A stretch of DNA of 64,000 nt, taken from the NCBI GenBank assembly GCA_947359465.1, contig OX375876.1, positions 85,582,359 through 85,646,358 on the forward strand. Direction: 5' to 3'. A program made the translations under genes and the position numbers. This DNA comes from Metellina segmentata (lineage: Eukaryota; Arthropoda; Arachnida; Araneae; Tetragnathidae). Each line of letters starts with the position of its first letter. Position 1 is the first letter of the stretch. The notes under the pieces are model-generated. The model made no database searches. It was given only the letters and a program-made list of their open reading frames with translations, and was not told the origin of the DNA. This document shows positions 23,044 through 35,561 of this stretch, piece after piece.

Positions 23044-25903
23044 CAGGGGTGGCCAACCTTTTACATACCATGCGCCAATTTTTTCACATGCGAGTTCAGA
23101 TGAGCTATACAATTCAAGCACCTTTTCTACCTTACGTTCATGGTCCTGTCATATCCTTAGTAACTTTTTTAATAAAAGTATGTTTATCAACATAATTAAC
23201 CTTTTTTATATGATTTAACCATATTGTATGTAAAAAAATGTCTATTACAGGGAATTCTTCAAATTTGAATCCGTCATTCGCGACCTCGTTTTCTTTTTAA
23301 TAAATTTCGTGGATGAAAATACTTGATCACATATGTATGTCGTTCCAACACGACATATATAACTTTTTGCAGATTTTCTTAGTTCCAGAAAATGTTTACA
23401 GCGTAATGAACGCCAGAAATTAATCATGTCATAAGCATTTTGATCTGAATAATAAAGCTCATGACCCTTCAATTTCAATAATGAAATTGTTTTGAAATCA
23501 ATAAGTACCATTTGTATGTTACTAGACATCTTCATTACGTTTTGTTCACTAAGTGAAAATGCTTTATTAATGCGAGCATGTAGTTTTCTTCTGTAGCCAA
23601 ATCAAGAAAACGACTTTCAAATGATCCTTGGAATAACTAATTTTAATATAGTTGGTCAAATTGTTATTATCCGCAGCACATCCCCTCTGCTCTTTCAAGT
23701 GTGGAAATTGACTCAAATCCTGATTTTCTAACTGAGAGATGAACAGATTTAATGTCATTTTAAAGGAATTAATGCTATTTATTTACTAAGCTAGGAAAGA
23801 ACTTATTCTTGTATTGTAGCGTCGAATTTAGATAATTGAGATGGCTAGTACATCAACTAAAAATGCCAATTCAAATAGCCAGTTGATATCAAATATAATA
23901 GGGCTCTTTCAACAAGAAAGTTCAATTTCCTGTTCTCAAAAATTAAAAATAGCATTTTTTAATTTCTAAAATCTACTCAGAACCTGTCTTCCAGAAAGCC
24001 AGCGCACCTCACAATAGAGAAAAGGTTCACCATATTCTAAATCCAATAATTCAATATTATCTGAATTCTCGGCTGTTAAATGTTCTTGTTCTAATTTTAA
24101 TCCCACATTTCACAATCGGTAATAAAACATGCTGCCTTTTTTAAAATTTTACACACAGTGCCTATTGGTGTATAAATACATTGATATTTTAGTGCAGTAT
24201 GATTAAAAAAAATTTCCAAGCAAAGTTGTAGTGCCATTTACGGCGTACCGTCAGAACACATACTGATGAGTACAATAATCTCATTTAGATATTCTTGGCA
24301 TGATTTTACATTTTAAATATCTCTGATCTTCTTGTTTCATCGTGCAATAACTCCAGACTGGCAAGTTCTTCAAAGACATTAAAATCTATATAGATAATTC
24401 TCTTACGTGGCACGCAAAAAAGACGTTATTTGTTATCGCATTTTGGCAACATTGTACGGTTGTTTGTTTACCACGTATCCTCGCGCTTCAATTGAAATTA
24501 TAGCGTTATCGGTTGAAATTTTATTGAAAAAATAAATTTTAGTCGAGCTGTTGCAGTTTATAATTAGAAATCAAAGAAAGCGAAGGATCTTTTCAGGGCC
24601 ATTTAAAAAACGGTCCTTTTCAAGACCAACCATTATAGTTCAACAAGACGCTTGCACTACAACTTTCGACAACAAACTCAATGAAAAAGTGTGGGTGGCT
24701 CGAGTGCTGGGGAAATGTACACACAAACACCATGCTGGGTATTCAATTTCCAAAGCAGCGCTCACATTTCGAGTCAAAATTTGCTCAAAGTTTTAATTTG
24801 AATTCTTATTCCAGAGGTACAGTATATATCTTTTCTGTAATAAAGCAAATTTAGATTTGAAAAATATTTTTTTGGAAAATGATATTTTGTAAACAATTCC
24901 TTCTGCTAGGACACATGTCTTAATGGATGCGAGCGAAGCGAGCATAGGTTCGCGCAGCGAAGCAATGAGAATTGCAAAGCAATCCTCCGGGGGTTGGCGA
25001 GCGTTAGCGAGCAGGGGGCGGGCCCCCTAGTTATAATCAATTCCTCTTACAAAAATGCTCATAACTGGACTAGATCAAATCTGTCCATTGATTGATCCAA
25101 AACTAGAGAAAAGTCTTCCAGTTGTTGAAATACATCCAGATAGAGTTCTACGATACTCATCAGTATCGTAGATCGCATTAGTCTGCCTTGGTACAGCAAT
25201 TTCGTCTGATTTTTTTTCAATACCTTTATAACCACGATACCGTGCAAATATATGGAAATAAGGCTTCTCCGTCAGAATAGGGTTTTTTTCGCCAGTGCTA
25301 AAGCAATTTCATAGGACGCTTCTGTCATCGCCTCGTCTTCACAAATTACATTAGCAAAAATATTTTGTCCTCTGATTTCTTCCTTTTTTTAGTCACATAT
25401 TCTTTACGTATCTCCGATCCGAGAAGAAGTTTAATTTTTCCTTCTATATGAGCCTGATGCTGTGTTTTATAGTGTTTATTAAGATCATGTCTTCTATTAT
25501 GTGAAAGAGTAGTTTCACAAAAAATGCAAAAAACTCATATTCTTACTGTTTGTTAAGTTCACTTTTTCTCTCGTACTTTATGAGCTTCTTTTGCACAGTG
25601 AGAGACAACAGAAATGTAAAAAAAAACATTAAAAAGTACAAAAAATCTTGAAAAAGATCAAACAGATCTCAAGTACGTCGTATCACACAGAATATAAATT
25701 GCAAATTCAAAAAATTGCGACGAAATGAGGAGTAAGAAAGCTTTATGAATTGAACTGAGAGTACTATGGTGCTGAAAATATGAAGATATTTTCAGTTATA
25801 GCGCCTACTTCAAAAGAATAAGGAGGCACAATAATGTAATGCGCCAATTGTAATCATCCAATGCGCCAAGTTTGGCGCATGCACCACAGGTTGGCCACCC
25901 CTG
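23044..25903 (-). mobile_element. hAT element with 8-bp TSD and decayed transposase
   Basis: The ends are CAGGGGTGGCCAACC and GGTTGGCCACCCCTG. Flanks GTCTAGGA (23036-23043) and GTCTAGCA (25904-25911) differ at one base. Minus-strand fragments, 5' to 3': a zinc-finger part (HYKTQHQAHIEGK near 25440-25490), YLDVFQQLEDFSLVLDQSMD near 25080-25140, FISQLENQDLSQFPHLKEQ near 23690-23750, and the dimerisation part FWRSLRCKHFLELRKSAKS near 23345-23420. This order fits GTF2IRD2/EPM2AIP1-type hAT transposases. A Helitron B copy interrupts it. Confidence 0.8.
24385..25030 (+). mobile_element. Helitron family B, full length, inside the hAT
   Basis: It runs from A|TCTATATAGATAATTCTC to CTAG|T, 646 bp. The 3' third carries consecutive palindromes: GCGAGCGAAGCGAGC, TTCGCGCAGCGAA, ATTGCAAAGCAAT, GCGAGCGTTAGCGAGC, then GGGGGCGGGCCCCC just before CTAG. 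No Rep/helicase coding. Confidence 0.8.
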
Positions 25904-26559
25904 GTCTAGCAGATAGAAAAAAGAACTGACTTCAGTTAAAAGATTTATCGCCTGACTGGAAATTTATTTGTCCTCGCAAAATCAAAGCGGAAATGAAAAT
26001 AAATAATTTCCTCCGCGTTCTGCGGATGAAAAAAACTTGGCATGATTCCAAACCGTGAGTGCAAGGTCACACGGGTAGAAAAAGTTCTCCGCGTTTGAAA
26101 AAGCACACACACAATGGAAAATAAAACTTAAATTCCTTTTAAAATCTTCTTGATTGAATTTAAAAATTCGCCGCGACCCAAAAATTGCAAAAAATTCGGA
26201 CTACCTGTGTGCCAAATTCATTGCTGTAAGTGCCATATAATCGTCAGGATTTTGCGGCTCCAAACAACGAACGTCTCGTCAACCGCTCGTAGCGATCCGC
26301 TTCCTGTCGGTTGTTCGACGAACACAAAAGCGTTTTCGGTTCAGATTGGGACGGCGTCCTGAGTAGTTCGTTGCTTCTATTTCTGCTCGCGAACTTCTAG
26401 ACTCCATCGACTGACATATGACTGCCTGGTGGTTCATGGTTAGTTCCTTCCTTTCCCATGGATCGCTGGAAGTTTGTTATGGAAATGATTTCAACGAACG
26501 GTTCGCGAACAGTTCGGCTCGGAAATATATACGCACCTTAATATTTCACATTTACATTG

Positions 26560-27110
26560 ATATAAAACAATATAAACCAACGATTCTGTTATGATCCCAC
26601 TCCAAACCATCCCTTTTAGATTGTTCAGAGGGACCTCCAATATTCAATGTGGATTGTTCTCTTTTCAGTACCGGAATGATGGCGTGGTCGACAGATGGAA
26701 TATGGTCTCATCGGAAAAGATTATTCTTTTACCCATGTTCGCACCCATTCGCAAAACTAACCGTCGGTCATAAATCATTGGGATGCAGCTCTTGCACAAA
26801 TTCCACTTTGTAGGAGTGGAATTAGTTCACGTTGAGAATGCGAATAACGGATTAGAAACTGATGTTCAACTACAGGGCCATTTTTCATATCGACTGCTTG
26901 GGATTCGTTCTTAACATGGCTAGACAGTCGTTGCTTGTAGCCTCGTATGTTACGAAGTTTGGGTATGCTTATCTAGGAAGAGTAGTTACATGGTTTCCTC
27001 TCTCTCTAATCGTGTTACGAACAGGGAACTTATAAAAATCCCGAAATTTAACTCTTGTTGCTGTGGGATAACGATGTTTCGTATTAAGGTAAACAATTTG
27101 AACTAGAATA
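26560..27110 (-). pseudogene. Mariner-like transposase relic, copy 1
   Basis: Minus-strand pieces include SVIRILNVN, VEFVQELHPNDL and RIIFSDETIFHLSTTPSF; the D of FSDE is the first catalytic Asp in mariner-type enzymes. Several stops and frame changes are present. A second copy follows in the same direction from 27120. Confidence 0.5.
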
Positions 27111-27181
27111 TCCTGAAAGTGATATAATCGGAAAAGAAACCTTTCGCCTATCCATTCGCAAAACTAACCAGCGGTCATATA

Positions 27182-28710
27182 CACTCATGTCCAAAATTAT
27201 CTTTACATACCCAAAATAATTATATTCCATGATATACCCAATCGATGTAATCCATTTTTGCAGGGAATATGTGAAAGACAGGCCTAATTAGAATTATCCA
27301 ATCAAAAGTGTTTAAACGGTTTCTGATATGCAAATCAAGAATCATCCGACGGTGAATCAAGCGCTTTGTGTAAAGTGAATTTCTGCATTGCAGTGTTTGA
27401 TTTCAGTGTGTAAGGACTATAAACGGTTTGTTATGGCTACAAAGTATCATTTGGAAGAATCTGTAAAGTGGCGCATTATCGAAGCAGGGCAGACAATCAT
27501 GGAAGCAGCGAGATGTGTGAATATTTCAAGACGTACAGTCTCTGCGCTATGGAAATAATTTCAGAACTCTGGAACTGTTGTAAGGAGGCCTAAACAAGGT
27601 GGTATACGTACAACAACAGCTTCTCAGGATCAATATATGGCAATAACTGCCCGTTGTAATAGGAAGTCTACTGCTCGGCAGCTAAGTTCAGAGATTGCAG
27701 ACGCCATGGGAACTGTTGTGTCACGGCAAACTGTGTGCAGAAGGCTTAATGAAAAAGACCTTTATGCCAGAAAGCCAAAGCTATGTGTTTCACTGTCTTC
27801 ACAACACAAGAGGGATCGCTTTAATTGGTGCAAAGAACATCAGAAGTGGAATCAACACCAATGAAACCATGTTCTCTTTACTGATGAGTCAAAGTTTAGT
27901 TTAGCATTTGATGCTAAGCGTTTTTACATCTGGAGGGAGTCAGGAACGCGAAATCTTCCTTCGAACATTATGGAATATGACCGTTTTGATAGTACAGGTG
28001 TGATGGTGTGTGACGGAATAATGATCGATGGACTTACGTCTCTACACTTTTTCAACAGAGGATCTGTGATTAGCCAGAGGAAGTCGCATATAACGGGATG
28101 AGGTCTTCGAATTATATGTAAGACTTTTAAGAGGTGCATATGGATATGAAATTTTTATTTATGGACCAAAATGATTGTCCACATCAAGCAAACCTCGTTG
28201 ACGAATTCCTTGAAAAGGAAGCCATTGAGCAAATACCGTGGCCTGCAAAATCTCCTGATTTGAACCCGATAGAGAACTTATAGGACTACCTTGGAAAAGC
28301 AAGTTGTACGGAGATATCCTCCTCCCTGAGATATAAATGCCCTGATGACCGCATTGCTGGAGGAGTGGAGCTTAATTCCCCAAACTATGGTTAACAACAC
28401 TATTGCTAGCATGAAATCACGTTATTATATGTGTGTACAAGTCAGGAGCTATCACATTCCATATTAAATTTATAAGCCTTAATTTTTTTCTGAGTTATTC
28501 ATTTTTTTCTGATATCTCATTGCCTCATATTATTGCCATTTTTATGGTTTCACGCTACAGTTTTATATCATATACGGTGTTCTTAAATGTTTTTCTTTGT
28601 ATTTATGTGTTATGTTATGTCTCATTCCAGACAAATTCATAAATTTGTAGTTCACAGCTGCTGAGAAATCCGTGATTCTATGAATGTAAAGATACTTTTG
28701 GACACCAGTG
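27182..28710 (+). mobile_element. Tc1-like element, complete ends
   Basis: The left end is CACTCATGTCCAAAATTATC and the right end inward is CACTGGTGTCCAAAAGTATC, both continuing TTTACA. TA flanks both sides (27180-27181, 28711-28712). The length of 1529 bp is close to typical for Tc1 elements with one transposase gene. Confidence 0.88.
27433..28420 (+). pseudogene. Tc1 transposase pseudogene
   Basis: It starts ATG (MATKYHLEESVKWRIIEAG). The HTH region is followed by VLFTDESKFS (first Asp), LFMDQNDCPHQA (second Asp) and WPAKSPDLNPIENL (Glu), the DD34E catalytic set. In-frame stops occur at 27556 (TAA) and 27862 (TGA, where Trp is usual), more follow, and the frame shifts near 28090 and 28165. 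It cannot make an intact enzyme. Confidence 0.85.
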
Positions 28711-29049
28711 TATAAATCGGGCAACATTCCATGCACTTTGTAGAGAGGAATTTGTTCATTTCGAGAACACGAATTACGGATTGTTGACTGATGTCCAACT
28801 GCAGGCCTATTTTTCGTATTGAATGCTTTGAATTCATGCTTAGGATGACTAGACAGGCGGTTCTTGCAGCCGCATGCTTTGCGAATTTCGAGCATGCTTA
28901 TCTTTGACGAGTAGCTACACTGCATGTTTCCTCTAATCATACTACGACCTTTTTAATGGATGCAGGGAAAATATCTCGAAAATTAACTTTTGTTGCAGCG
29001 AGATAGCGGTTATTTTTCAGGTAAACAATTTAAACCAAAATGAGCATAG

Positions 29050-30235
29050 CATAAACCATACATCCAAAGCGAGCATTCAACTGCATGCGAGCTTCTCTGG
29101 TATAGTGCACCTTTTACACTACAAGTTTACTCGTATACAACTGCATCTCGTCAAACCGGTTTTTTAGTGAATCAGATTATAATGAAACCACAAAATTCTG
29201 AAGAGTAATGTCAGTATCATTAAAGCTCTTGCTCTTCTAAAATTGTTTGAATGAAATGTCAGAACCATTTTAGATGAAAATTTTTTTTTTTGATTTAAAG
29301 AAGAACGAAGAACCAGAAATAACTCAAGGAAAATATTTTAAAATTTGAAGTGAAACGTATATTGAGCGTTAAATTCGAAAGATTACGAAGGGGGAATATT
29401 AATCTCAAGGCCGTAGAAGAAATAGCTGCCATCCTGCAAGAAAAATTATGCCCAATAGTCAAAAACCATCTGCATATACGTCATTTTCTGAAATTTATAG
29501 GAAAACTGTACACTATCCACATCATTCTAGAATCTTTTTGTGCACATATTTCTATGTTTCTCACTATTTCCTTCAGAAGTACTTCGTTAAACGAGGCACT
29601 TGCACAACTATCGCTTTTCGTTTATCATTTTTCTTTTGTCGTTTTCGAGATAGAAATTCTAAATTCTTTTATCCATCGTTAGAGTTGCTGCAAACTTACT
29701 AAATCGATTTCTACTTGTGTTGGTGTGATTTCTTTATCAAGGTTCCAATTACAACTGTAGTCCAGTAATGGACCAACTCAAGAAAAGCTTATTATGGCAT
29801 AAACCAAAAGAATAGCACGCAAGGATTAAGCTGATAGAGTTCTATCGATTCTGGTGCAGTTGCAAGTCCACCAGGCTATGTTTAACTTTCAAACACACCA
29901 AAACAATTCCTAAAACTACTTTCATTTGAATGAAAAACACAACCTGTCAATGAAACAATTTGAAACGTTACGTAATGAAATCTGCCAACATTACAAGACA
30001 GCCTATTATTTTGCATACCTATCTTATATCAGTATACAACTAGTTTTCCTTCAGTAAAGTCGAAAGCATTCTATTCGATACAAGCCTCTAAATTAAAACA
30101 ACGTAAATGGATTTAACCGTCTGTGCGTCGCGAGTGGTGTAGTGATGCTTTTACTCCACAGCACACTTAATAAAATAACCCTATCATTCAAAGAAATGGT
30201 TCTTTTAAGCTTTAGAACGATTCAACTGATCCTTT
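29050..30235. other. No gene recognised
   Basis: AT-rich. A 110-codon plus-strand frame at 29350-29682 starts with a plausible charged stretch and then becomes hydrophobic. I recognise no domain and no splice partners. Confidence 0.4.
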
Positions 30236-30239
30236 CCTC

Positions 30240-30760
30240 AGAATAAAATCCTTTGGAGAGATTCTAGTGACCCATTCCTAATAATAGAATACTTTGGAGC
30301 GATTTATTGCTAATTTTTTTAAAATGTAATCATTTGGAAATATTCTATTGTTCATTTTCTTACTATAGAATTTCTTCGAAATATTCTATTACTGTTTTAC
30401 TTGGAGTAGAATTTTTTGTGGAACGAATTTTTGCTAATTTCCTTAAAATAGAATCCCTTGGAAATATTCTATTGCTCCTTTATTTGGAATAGAATTCTTC
30501 GGAACGAATCTTTTGCTCTTTTCTTTAGAATGGAAACATTCTATTGCTCATTTCTTTTTAATAGAATTTATTGGAAATATTCTATTACTGTTTTATTTGG
30601 TCTTTGAGTAGAATTCTTTGTGGAACGAACTTTTGCTCTTTTCCTTAGAATAGAATCCCTTGGAAATATTCTATTGCTCCTTTACTTGGAATAGAATTCT
30701 TCGGAACGAATCTTTTGCTCTTTTCTTTAGAATGTAATAATTTGGAAAGCTTCTAATGGT
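30240..30760. repeat. Degenerate minisatellite built on ATAGAAT...GGAA units
   Basis: Units of about 60 bp alternate ATAGAATTCTTCGGAACGAA, TTTTGCTCTTTTCTTTAGAA and TTGGAAATATTCTATTGCTC. A higher-order repeat of about 200 bp is visible, as the unit at 30489 recurs at 30691. Confidence 0.75.
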
Positions 30761-31079
30761 AAAGAAGGTGGAAATTGGTTAGAAGTTAGGGAAGACTGCA
30801 GGTTATAAAATGGGAGTATGGGTGTGAATCCCTCACATGGTTAAAATGACTATTGGCAATCATTTGTTAAACATGGCTAATTCTTTAACTCTTTGGATGT
30901 AGTTATCAAATTTTTCGTATTACTTAGTGTTCCAGTTACAACTTTTTAAGAATTCCTCGTTTATAAACTTTCAAAACGATAATTTGTAAATGGAACCGAA
31001 CACTATTCTATCAAACTACAAGAAACCACTTCCTAGATGACACAGGATAGTTTCCGCAGTGCTACGTTTCAGATTTACG

Positions 31080-31860
31080 GTCAGTATAAAAGAAGTCTCT
31101 CAGAAAAGAGCATAAAAGGAGTTTCTATATTACCAAGAAGCAGGCAGAGAGATAGAAAGTCATAAAGTCAGCCGAGGAACAATACGCCTCGCTGAAAAGT
31201 ATTTCTCCGCGGAACGGAAATTTATCTCCCGACGCGAATTCCAGATTGAAATATTGGCAACACATTTCTGTGATCTGTGCCACATTTCTTATCCGCAGAA
31301 CATTAAGTTCCCCTGGGGGCATTTTTCACACTACAAGGATCTGTTTCAGGTATTCGCATCATCCTCACTCGATCGCACATTGATAGTTCGTTCTCCAGTG
31401 CGCAGACTTCATCGGATTCGCGATTTTTCTTCCACCTGCAAGAACCGAAAACAGAACAAGAAATTTCCCCCGACCGAAAGCAAATGCGCGAGTTGAGTTG
31501 TTTAAAAAGAACCAGAAAAAAAAACACGATCGTTCCGGAGCTGCAATGGCCGTCCGTCGAAAGTCGTTTTTCGAAAGCGACTACCTGACGCGAAAATCCA
31601 ATTGGAAAAGGAATACCTCGTTCGCGTTTCTCTTCAGAAATGGGTGTTTACGTATTTTTTAAAATTATTCCACAATTTGCTCCACTGCTCCCCGGAGACA
31701 ATTATTGCAGCTTGCTTCTCGTATCGACCAGAAGTTCGAGCGGTGGCAGCACATAGGCGTCGGAGAAAATCAGACCAGAAGAAGGAATTGGTTTGTTTGG
31801 TCTGTCCCGTGGGATTCGGAGAAATCTCCGTCGAACATATTTGATATTTATTATTTATAG
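31080..31860. other. GC-richer unidentified segment
   Basis: It is less AT-rich than the flanks, with TATAAAAG near 31085 and splice-like TTTCAG|GTATTC near 31345. Frames of 75-80 codons exist on both strands but none shows a domain. It could be a leader exon of an unseen gene or a decayed element. Confidence 0.25.
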
Positions 31861-33224
31861 CCACAAGATATGGAATGGAAGGAAAAATTCATAGCGAGCA
31901 TTTCTTTCAATGGATAGTGAAAAAGGACTACAAGTATCTGCGTTTCAGAGAAAAAAGATTAGGACACAAGGAACGAGCATTTAGAACCCGCCTCTTTATT
32001 TCATTTGAATGGAAATACGTTTTAATTGTCGTCTCTTTTGAATGAGTATTAGAAGGGTTGAATTAATTTCTTTTGAATTTAATAGAAATTGAAATAAAAA
32101 CTAACTCAGAGTATGCCACAAACCAATATGTTGTATCACAGGAGATGAAAATATTTTTTAGTTTTAATTTACATATAAAAAAAATATAAATGCATATATT
32201 TGTATTCAGCAATCAACTTTATGACCTCTATTTAGTTGGACTGACTATTCGAATGGCGTAGAAACTTTAATCAAGAACACCAATTAGTAAATGCTTGAGT
32301 TTTACGAATTGTTCAAATTAAGGGACGACGATTAAATAATTAACGACCGATTGAAATTCACCAAAATGTAGACTATGGGATTTTTGCATTTCATTAATAT
32401 TTTAACAATTCTGAATAAAATGGTGTATTACATGAAGAATTCCGAGCGTTAGAAGTATTTATATTTAATATTTTAACGTAATCCACTCCTGGTTAGCGAT
32501 ACTCGAATAGTCAACTTTAACGCTCATTTTCTCAGAATCTCATATTTTTGACTTTGGGAACACTTTTCTAAAAATCTACTTGAGATAAACATTTGAAACT
32601 TTTTACACCTATATTTTGAGTACATTCACAAACTTTAACACATGGAATAAAATCTACATGCACTATCTATTTTTCTAAAACGTTTTTTAACTGAAAAAAT
32701 TTGAAATTTTTTAAACACATTAAAAAATATATATTTTGTGAATTTTGTGTAAAATAAAAAAAAAATTGTGTTAAAATGTTTATAAATGTGCTCATAATAA
32801 GGTGGATTAACTTTAGAATTTTTGATTGAGTAGTTCCTGAGAAAAGTGTTACCGAAGTTGTTCAAGTTAACATGGACTCCTATATGCTAGCCGGGATCCT
32901 CTTAAGCCATTTGTACAAATAACTTACAATTTATTTTGTCACAGTAGGATATAATTCAAGTGTTTGAATCATTATACGTTGGAAACTATGTAAAATATCA
33001 TTTTAGCCAATTACCTGCAACACTCTGCATTGGTAGGGTGGTTGTTGACTGTTTTCGGGTTTTATAGCGTAAGTTCCATATTTGGCCAAGCTGCGCTATT
33101 TTCTTGGCATAACGAACAATCATCGGAATGTGGAGACAAGAAGTGCTCGAGACGATATTTTAGGTATAATCGCGCCACACATAGAGTGCACGCAACTCGT
33201 CTCTCTCGAAAGAGTTGGGGTAGA

Positions 33225-33345
33225 TGATAATTGAATTAAAGTCACACTGTAGCAACACAGCAATGTATTGGCGACGGTCCGGGAACGACCCAGAAGGAAA
33301 AGATAAGAGGACAACACCACGTAATTTTGAACCATGGTCATATGA
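33225..33345 (-). repeat. SINE 3' fragment
   Basis: The minus strand shares ATTACGTGGTGTTGTCCTC and the GGACCGTCGCCAATA tail with SINE fragments at 39500 and 61610. Confidence 0.6.
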
Positions 33346-33449
33346 CGAGGTCAACATATGTGAAAGAGTTTGGGGAAAGGGACTATAAGGAGTACTGTCA
33401 GGAAAGTAACCAGCCATGAAATATAAAACAAGATACATTGGACCTAGAA

Positions 33450-34090
33450 CTCTTTGCACTCAGTTTCCTTCAAAACAGGCACCCTTGGATCTTACACTTT
33501 TCCCAGTCTCTTCTCTTATTAAAAATACTACGGAGTCCATTTTTGATACCCAACTTCCTCGTCGTATTCTCTTGAATCGCCATCCACGGTCGGAAATATC
33601 TTCCCGTTCAGATATGAATTAAGATCTTTGAGAAAAATAATAAGTCGCAGGGGAACTAAATCTGCACTAAGCCACCTGGATGATTTAATGTTTTGATAAA
33701 AAAAACCCTATTTGAGACGTGATGAATAGGTGCGTGCATTGTCGTGATGAAGCTACAAATTCACCAATTTCTTACAGCTGCGGCCGTTTTCTTCTCACTT
33801 GCATCTCTCCTCCAGCGAAGAGCAACGAGGTAGTACTCCTTTTTAATTGTTTTGACTATGGAGGAGCGTAATCATGATATACACCTCCCTATAAAAAAAC
33901 ACAGTCAATGATAGTCTTGGTATTGCTACGACTTGTATCTCCTTCTTAGGGTGGATAGAACTAAGTATCTTCCATTGGGAAGACTTCTTAATAATCTGAA
34001 TAGTTTGTACTGGCGAATTTTCAAGTTCAGCGCAAAATTTCACGCATATTCGCTGCTTTACTCGCTTGCTCATTGTGCATGCAACGTTCA
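33450..34090 (-). pseudogene. Mariner-like transposase relic
   Basis: The minus strand starts MSKRVKQRICVKFCAELENS, the N-terminal HTH of mariner transposases. After a deletion it reads LHHDNARTYSSRLK (second catalytic Asp) and FPTVDGDSREYDE near its end. Frame changes and stops are present, and the central catalytic part is missing. Inverted repeats not found. Confidence 0.65.
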
Positions 34091-34099
34091 AGGGCGTCT

Positions 34100-35560
34100 A
34101 GCACCCAACAAGTTAGTCCAATGGATTCGTGACGTTTCCAAATTTCCATTTATGTGACATCTTCTTAGCTTCCACGTTACATCAATACCAAACAAACCGT
34201 TCTCGTTATATTAGCAATGGATGGATACTTCCAGCACAGACCTCTTACTATCTTGATGGACAATTCTTTAAAAAAAAAACCACTGATCTCCATACGTTTG
34301 CTAATGAATCTATGACTGGTGTGATATCAAGACGAAGGTCCTCGATCAGAGTGTAAAATCATAAGCTGCTGCAATAAATGATTCCTTACTACTAACCGAT
34401 GTGCAGTCTATTTTCGAAGTTTAAAAAGTTGTAAATAATGCACGCTGGATATATTTATAATAATAATAAAGCTGTAAAGCGTCCCAAGTAATAGAGAAGA
34501 TTAAGCATTAAAGCAGAGTTCAATCCAAAAGTCGGTGATACGGTATGAAATGTGAAGAAATGATGAAATAACAATGAGAATAGTAAATTTCTTGTTTTAC
34601 ATAGCAACCAATAGAAGTTTTCCTTTACAAAAGTTTTCGAATCTGGTGAAATTATAAATAATATTTGAAAATTTTGGCACAATCTCAATGCTTTAATCTC
34701 ACATACAGTTAAATTTAACTTACGCATACTCTAAATATCTGCCGCGTCGGGGCAAAAGGGGTTAAATCTGACTTTTAATGGGTCTAAGGAGTTAATTGCA
34801 TCATAATTTAACAATTTTTATAATATGCTTAAAATCAAAACTAAATCAATATATTAATTTAAATTACAAATATTTGTATCATGGCATGCTTCTTTTCCTT
34901 TCTGAATATTTCTGAGAACGAGTGAAACATTCAACTTAAGATTCTGAGAAGTAGCCATTTCGACAACCCTATTTGCCCTGACAAGGAAGATGTACCGTTC
35001 AAGGAAAAAAATAGCTATGTAGCATATATAGGTTAGTTGAAAAGCGCAATTGAGTAAAATATATCTTCAATATATTGAACACTCTGATTGAATGTTTAAA
35101 GAATAGTTAATTTCCCATCGATATTTTATTTTGATAGTGAAATTTTTTACAAAACAATTATGTGTGTGTTGGTTTTGTATTAATTTGTGTTCTGGCCGTT
35201 CCTGAGTGGTGAGCTGGTTGTGTACTCGCACGAAGTTCGGAATAAAATACGCGTGGTCAGTTTAAAGTAAAAGTGTTGAGTAAATAAAAATAACGAGTGT
35301 GTTTTAATGACGTTTGTATAGAGGTTGTCACTTTAGAAACAAAATGCCAACAATTAAACCGTGAAATTTAACGCAATTTCTGTAAATGAAAACTATTTAC
35401 TGCGTGTGTTTCGATAAATGGTACAGATGAATCTTGTGCGTGATCTTAGATTTATTAAAATTAACAATAAGTTTTTGTTAAGTGTGATCTATTTGGAATA
35501 TTAAATGTTTTTGAGAAAAGCGGTGTTTTGAGGTTGATATTGAATACAAGAAACTGACTT
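34100..35560. other. No gene recognised
   Basis: AT-rich, with only short frames and no repeats shared with other parts of the window. Confidence 0.45.
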
Positions 35561-35561
35561 A

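Larger units (their letters stand above)
22894..26255 (-). mobile_element. Helitron family C copy split by a hAT
   Basis: Its CTAG end is at 22894, with palindromes TAGCCACTACGTGGCTA and a GGGCAACGCCG arm pair. The element runs to 23043, is interrupted by the hAT at 23044-25903, and resumes at 25912 through about 26255. Sequence on both sides of the hAT joins to match 13600-13950 of the other C copy. The 5' end is missing. Confidence 0.65.
27120..29040 (-). pseudogene. Mariner-like transposase relic, copy 2, split by a Tc1
   Basis: The segments 27120-27180 and 28711-29040 match copy 1 in order, for instance CCATTCGCAAAACTAACC at 26745 and 27162. The minus strand of the second segment reads QLDISQQSVIRVLEMNKFLS, a helix-turn-helix region. 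The Tc1 element at 27182-28710 splits it at a TA. Confidence 0.5.
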
